A DNA stretch of 64,000 nt from Desulfovibrio sp. JY (GTDB lineage Bacteria > Desulfobacterota > Desulfovibrionia > Desulfovibrionales > Desulfovibrionaceae): assembly GCA_021730285.1 (NCBI GenBank), contig CP082962.1, positions 3,224,001 through 3,288,000 of the forward strand, written 5' to 3'. Each line of letters starts with the position of its first letter. Position 1 is the stretch's first letter. Position numbers and translations under genes: made by a program. Below the pieces are notes generated by a model. It ran no database searches. It was not told the DNA's origin and was given only the letters and a program-made list of their open reading frames with translations. Of the stretch, positions 60,730 to 64,000 are shown one piece after another.

Positions 60730-63033
60730 ATGATCCACGACAATGTTCTTTCCTTGGTGGGCAAGACTCCGCTTGTGCGCATGACGCGCCTTTGTTTAAA
60801 CCCCGCAGTGACGCTTGTGGCCAAGGTGGAGATGCGCAATCCCGGCGGTTCGATCAAGGACCGGGTGGGCCTGGCCATGATCGAGGCGGCCGAACGTTCG
60901 GGGGACTTGAAGCCCGGGCGCACGCTTATCGAGGCTACTTCGGGCAACACCGGCATCGGCTTGGCCATGGTCTGTGCTGTAAAAGGTTATAAACTCAAAC
61001 TCCTCATGCCGGCTTCGGCCTCGGAGGAGCGCAAGCGCATCCTGCGCGCCTACGGCGCGGAAATCGTGCTCACCCCGGGCAACCTGGGGACGGACGGGGC
61101 CATCGAGGAAGCGTATCGGCTCGCCCGCGAGGAGCCGGAAACCTACGTCCTCATGGACCAGTTCAACAATCCGGCCAGCATCGAGGCGCATTACAATTCG
61201 ACGGCGGTGGAGATTTTCGAGGAAACCGGGGGCGCGGTCACCCATGTCGTGGTGGCGCTCGGCACTTCGGGCACGGCCATGGGGCTGGTCAAAAAACTGA
61301 AGGAACTGAAGCCCTCCGTCAAAGTCGTGGCGGTCGAGCCCCATCCCGGCCACAAGATCCAGGGGCTCAAGAACATGCAAGAGTCCTACCCGCCGGGGAT
61401 TTTCGACAAGCACGCCCTGGACGCCATCGAGCCGGTGGAGGACGAGGACGCCTTTGCCATGGCCCGGCGGCTGGCCCGGGACGAAGGCCTGCTTGTGGGC
61501 ATGAGCGGTGGGGCGGCCATGGCCGTTGCCGTGGACCTGTCCGGCAGGCTCGACTCGGGACTGGTGGTCGCCATCCTGCCGGACGGCGGCGAGCGCTATC
61601 TTTCCACCACGCTTTTCGCCTCGCCCGAGAAAAAGGGTGTGGCGCTTTCCGGCGCGGGCGCGGCCGAGCCGGTCTATCTCGATCCGGCCGGGGCCACACC
61701 CGGGCTCTTCACGTTCGGTCCGCCCCTGGCCTCGCCCGGCGACCTGGACGCCTGGCGACGGGTGGTGACCCTCGACGTTTTGCGGCGGACCCTGGCCCGG
61801 GGCGGCGCTCGGCCTGTCCTGGCCGTGGGCCTGGCCGACCTGGAGGACCGGTGCCTCGACGCGTCGCGCGCGGCCGGCGTCAAATGCCGCGAATTCGCGG
61901 TCAAGGCCCGGGAACAGGTGGCGGCCCGCGCCGCCGCCCTCGGCGTGGCCGACGCCCGCTTCCCCCTGGCCGGCGAGGCCCTCGACGAGGCCCTGGCCAT
62001 GACGCGGAAGCTTTTGAGCAAGGGCCTTGCCTACGAGAAATTGCGCAGTGTCTATTTCGACGTGGCCCGCGACAAGGCGTATGGCGGACTGCTCGGCACG
62101 GACATGACCAAGCTGGCCCTTGGCAAGACCGTGGACCTGCTGGCCTATGCCAAGGACAATCCCCAGGATTTCACGCTGCTCAAACGTGTGAGCCTCAAGG
62201 ACCTCAAGGCCGGCGACGCCTTGTCCACGCCCTGGGGCAATGTGCGGCCGAGCTGGTTTCTCCAGATGGCGGCGGCGGCGGTCAAGGCGCTTCCCGCCGT
62301 GACCGTTGTGCTGACCGACGAGGACAAGACCTTTCCGCATCTGGAAAATCTGCGGGCCATCTGGTCGGTTGGGGCGGGTTTTTCCCCGGCGGCCTGGCTG
62401 GTCGGCGGGCGGGTGGCCGGCCGGGAGGGCGAGGAAGCCGGTACGGCCGATCTGGCCGATTTGCTGGCCCTTGGCGTCCATCCCCTGGCCGTTCGGGCTT
62501 GGCTGCTTTCGGTCGGCTACCGCAAGCCGCTTTGCGCCGTGCCGGAATCGCTTCGGATGTGGGAGAAAAACCGCAACCGGGTGCAGGAGCTGGCCGCCAA
62601 TCTCGGGTTGGTCGCGGGCAGCCAGGGCAACGCCTCGGACGCGGTCGTGACCGAAGCCGAGAAACTGACCCAGTCCCTGGACACGGCCGTGGCCGACGAT
62701 CTGGCCGTTTTCCAGTTCTGGCCCCAGCTGTTCGCGTTTTGCCGGTTCGCCAACGGGCTCATTGCCGCCGGGTCCCTGACCCCGGCCGATGCCGCGCGCC
62801 TGGGCGGCGCGCTCAGTGCGGCCGACGGCGTGCTGGGGCTGCTCGATCCCGCCTGCCTGCCGGTCGCCCCGCGCCAGTGGCCCGAACCGGTGCCCAAGCT
62901 GGTCGCGGCCCGGGAACAGGCGCGTCGGGACAAGGATTTCACCAGGGCCGACGCCATTCGGGCGGATATCGAGGGCCTTGGCTACCGGGTCGAGGATGCG
63001 TTAGGCGGGGTGCGGCTTTTCCCGAGGAGCTGA
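60730..63033 (+). CDS. cysK: Cysteine synthase fused to a catalytically degenerate cysteinyl-tRNA synthetase
   Basis: Residues 1-300 are a complete PLP cysteine synthase (NPGGSIKDR with Lys43, TSGNTG at 70-75, GTSGTAMG, LPDGGERYLST). Residues ~325-767 align end to end with the CysRS encoded at 48742-50199. Examples are KLLSKGLAYEKLRSVYFDVARDKAYGGL against RLIETGHAYRTPSGDVYFRVRSFDGYGKL, NPQDFTLLKR against DPLDFALWKA, RPSWFLQMA against RPGWHLECS, TFPHLEN against IFPHHEN, and AREQARRDKDFTRADAIRADIEGLGY against ERQDARKAKDFARSDAIRDELTGLGV. The catalytic residues are gone: HIGH reads DLDA (338-341), KMSKS reads about EEAGT, and three of four zinc ligands are replaced. The synthetase part cannot activate cysteine and probably has a binding or regulatory role (inference). 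Confidence 0.9.
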   Translation: MIHDNVLSLVGKTPLVRMTRLCLNPAVTLVAKVEMRNPGGSIKDRVGLAMIEAAERSGDLKPGRTLIEATSGNTGIGLAMVCAVKGYKLKLLMPASASEERKRILRAYGAEIVLTPGNLGTDGAIEEAYRLAREEPETYVLMDQFNNPASIEAHYNSTAVEIFEETGGAVTHVVVALGTSGTAMGLVKKLKELKPSVKVVAVEPHPGHKIQGLKNMQESYPPGIFDKHALDAIEPVEDEDAFAMARRLARDEGLLVGMSGGAAMAVAVDLSGRLDSGLVVAILPDGGERYLSTTLFASPEKKGVALSGAGAAEPVYLDPAGATPGLFTFGPPLASPGDLDAWRRVVTLDVLRRTLARGGARPVLAVGLADLEDRCLDASRAAGVKCREFAVKAREQVAARAAALGVADARFPLAGEALDEALAMTRKLLSKGLAYEKLRSVYFDVARDKAYGGLLGTDMTKLALGKTVDLLAYAKDNPQDFTLLKRVSLKDLKAGDALSTPWGNVRPSWFLQMAAAAVKALPAVTVVLTDEDKTFPHLENLRAIWSVGAGFSPAAWLVGGRVAGREGEEAGTADLADLLALGVHPLAVRAWLLSVGYRKPLCAVPESLRMWEKNRNRVQELAANLGLVAGSQGNASDAVVTEAEKLTQSLDTAVADDLAVFQFWPQLFAFCRFANGLIAAGSLTPADAARLGGALSAADGVLGLLDPACLPVAPRQWPEPVPKLVAAREQARRDKDFTRADAIRADIEGLGYRVEDALGGVRLFPRS

Positions 63034-63756
63034 TCAGCGGGGCAGGGGCACGGCCACGAGCAGCACCTGCTTGTCGCCGAAGCGCTTTTCGGCGAATTCC
63101 TGCTCCAGGGCGGCCATGCCGGCCGGGGAGGACAGTTCGAGGCGGTGGACGCCGTGGCCGGGAGTGGCGTGGTAGAGGAATTTGCGTCCCTGGCTGTCGG
63201 TCACGATCAGGCCCACGTGGTAATAGAGCAGCCGGCCTTTCACTGCCTTGCTGTATGCCACAAGGGCCATTTCTCCCGGTCGCAGGGAGGAAAGGGCCGT
63301 GTTCCAGGCCGCCTTGTCGTGCAGGGGGAAGCCCCGAAAGCGGGAGGCATCGAGGGCCGCCGGGTCGCTTGTTGGGGCGTTTGGGGCCAGGACGCGGCGC
63401 GGGAGCCCGTCGGTGATGTTGACGATCAGGTCGTAGCCGAAGTCCCAGTCCTGGCCGCGTGGGCTGCCCGGGCCGGAATCGCCCTTGCGGTCGCGCCCCG
63501 CCGCATCGAGGGGCAGGGGGCGGCCGAGGAGCCCCCGCGAGGCCGTGGTCACGAAGCCGCTGCAGTTGTAGCCGGCCGTGGGCAGCGAGGCGGCCTGATT
63601 GGCGAACAGGGTGTGGCGGCCGGCCGGATCGTCCACGCCGTCGTCGCGGTAGGGCGCGCCGAGAAAGGGGGCCAGGGCAACAGTCGGATCGGCGGCCCGG
63701 GCGGCTCCCGCCGGCGCGAGCAGGCAAAGGCCCAAAACGAGCGCCGCGACGCGCAA
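63034..63756 (-). CDS. Exported NlpC/P60-like cysteine peptidase
   Basis: A signal peptide (LRVAALVLGLCLLAPAGAARA) leads a domain with the NlpC/P60-like order YNCSGFVTTASRGLLG (catalytic Cys), then YYHVGLIVTDSQGRKFLYHATPGHGV (His residues). Such enzymes cut peptidoglycan stem peptides. I place the start at the TTG at 63756 because it opens the signal peptide directly; longer versions would overlap the divergent gene at 63875. The ribosome site is weak. The length is 240 residues. The stop codon abuts that of the cysteine synthase fusion gene with no spacer (TGATCA). Confidence 0.72.
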   Translation of the reverse strand: MRVAALVLGLCLLAPAGAARAADPTVALAPFLGAPYRDDGVDDPAGRHTLFANQAASLPTAGYNCSGFVTTASRGLLGRPLPLDAAGRDRKGDSGPGSPRGQDWDFGYDLIVNITDGLPRRVLAPNAPTSDPAALDASRFRGFPLHDKAAWNTALSSLRPGEMALVAYSKAVKGRLLYYHVGLIVTDSQGRKFLYHATPGHGVHRLELSSPAGMAALEQEFAEKRFGDKQVLLVAVPLPR

Positions 63757-63874
63757 GGCAAATTGACCGGATAGCGGAAGCCGCGTAGGATCAGTACGAT
63801 AGCCGGGCCGGAAGGACTGGGGCCGTTTCCCGGAAAGGGCCGGAACACCATGGAATGTGCCGAGGAGGCAGAGG

Positions 63875-64000
63875 ATGAAGTTCAACATTGAGATCAAGGG
63901 TTTCGGTCAGCGCGTTTTCTATTCCTACATCGAGAAGGAAATGGTCCGTGAGGCCAGGGAGGCCAACCGGGAACGCTATATCGATTATATCTTCCATGGG
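63875..64000 (+). CDS. Start of a gene of unknown function, cut by window edge
   Basis: The ATG at 63875 follows a strong GAGGAGG and opens a frame of 42 codons to the last base. The protein starts MKFNIEIKGFGQRVFYSYIE and continues with charged helical sequence. There is no signal peptide. I do not recognise it. It is divergent from the NlpC-like gene. Confidence 0.65.
   Translation, partial: MKFNIEIKGFGQRVFYSYIEKEMVREAREANRERYIDYIFHG

Noticed and set aside
63757-63897. Longer NlpC-like protein starting at 63897
   Set aside because: It would overlap the divergent gene whose ATG at 63875 has a very strong ribosome site, and it would place about 47 residues before the signal peptide.

Overview
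The window reads as chromosomal DNA from a high-GC sulfate-reducing deltaproteobacterium of the Desulfovibrionaceae (Desulfovibrio/Solidesulfovibrio type). The basis is the two-iron-centre desulfoferrodoxin next to ferritin, two-subunit 2-oxoacid:ferredoxin oxidoreductase genes, a DsrE-like protein, a methionine synthase without an activation domain, and densely packed genes with the mixed strand layout of that group. The genus is an inference, because there is no rRNA or tRNA in the window.

Layout. 1-4.0 kb: the end of an RND efflux pump, a 61-residue orphan and an ornithine-cyclodeaminase-family dehydrogenase. 4.1-13.1 kb, mostly minus strand: a KefB-type antiporter, a MarR regulator with a 14-TM MFS exporter, a methyltransferase-kinase-like fusion, an aminotransferase, a glutaredoxin-like protein and a periplasmic solute-binding protein. 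13.3-21.2 kb: CheV, a cell-wall amidase, a thiamine-binding YkoF-like protein, PBP1C overlapping a tandem-receiver response regulator, and a FlgO-like/proline-rich pair. 21.4-26.1 kb plus strand: oxygen and iron defence (dfx-ftn), then korAB, a SagB-type nitroreductase and a DsrE-like protein. 26.3-33.8 kb minus strand: glpX, tkt, rpiB (sugar phosphates), a LolB-like lipoprotein, a TPR lipoprotein and an RpoH-type sigma factor. 34.0-40.7 kb plus strand: metH, a TlpA-like thioredoxin, an N-acetylglutamate-synthase-like GNAT, hpt, a zinc-ribbon DUF3426 protein and radA. 40.7-47.8 kb: a tightly overlapping treZ-GH57-treY operon for making trehalose from alpha-glucans. 48-51 kb minus strand: an MBL-fold hydrolase, cysS and an Smr protein. 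51.3-55.5 kb: cbpA-cbpM and clpB (protein quality control, which fits with rpoH nearby). 55.6-56.6 kb: an intact IS1595-family element. 56.9-58.3 kb: thiM-thiE. 58.8-64 kb: a DUF115/MptE-like glycosylation-type protein, a cysteine synthase fused to a degenerate cysteinyl-tRNA synthetase, an NlpC/P60-like protein and the start of a new gene.

Three things stand out. (1) The cysteine synthase carries a complete but catalytically dead CysRS body; the true CysRS gene in the same window allows direct comparison. (2) Two long hairpin elements in inverted orientation flank thiM-thiE; they share a fixed apex core and fixed flanks but have different, self-complementary arms. (3) At least 19 dispersed intergenic hairpins of two families (here called A and B) sit at gene ends with covarying stems. 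Two of them supply the stop codon and an identical ARGETL C-terminus to unrelated proteins, and one has been hit by the IS element exactly in its conserved tail.
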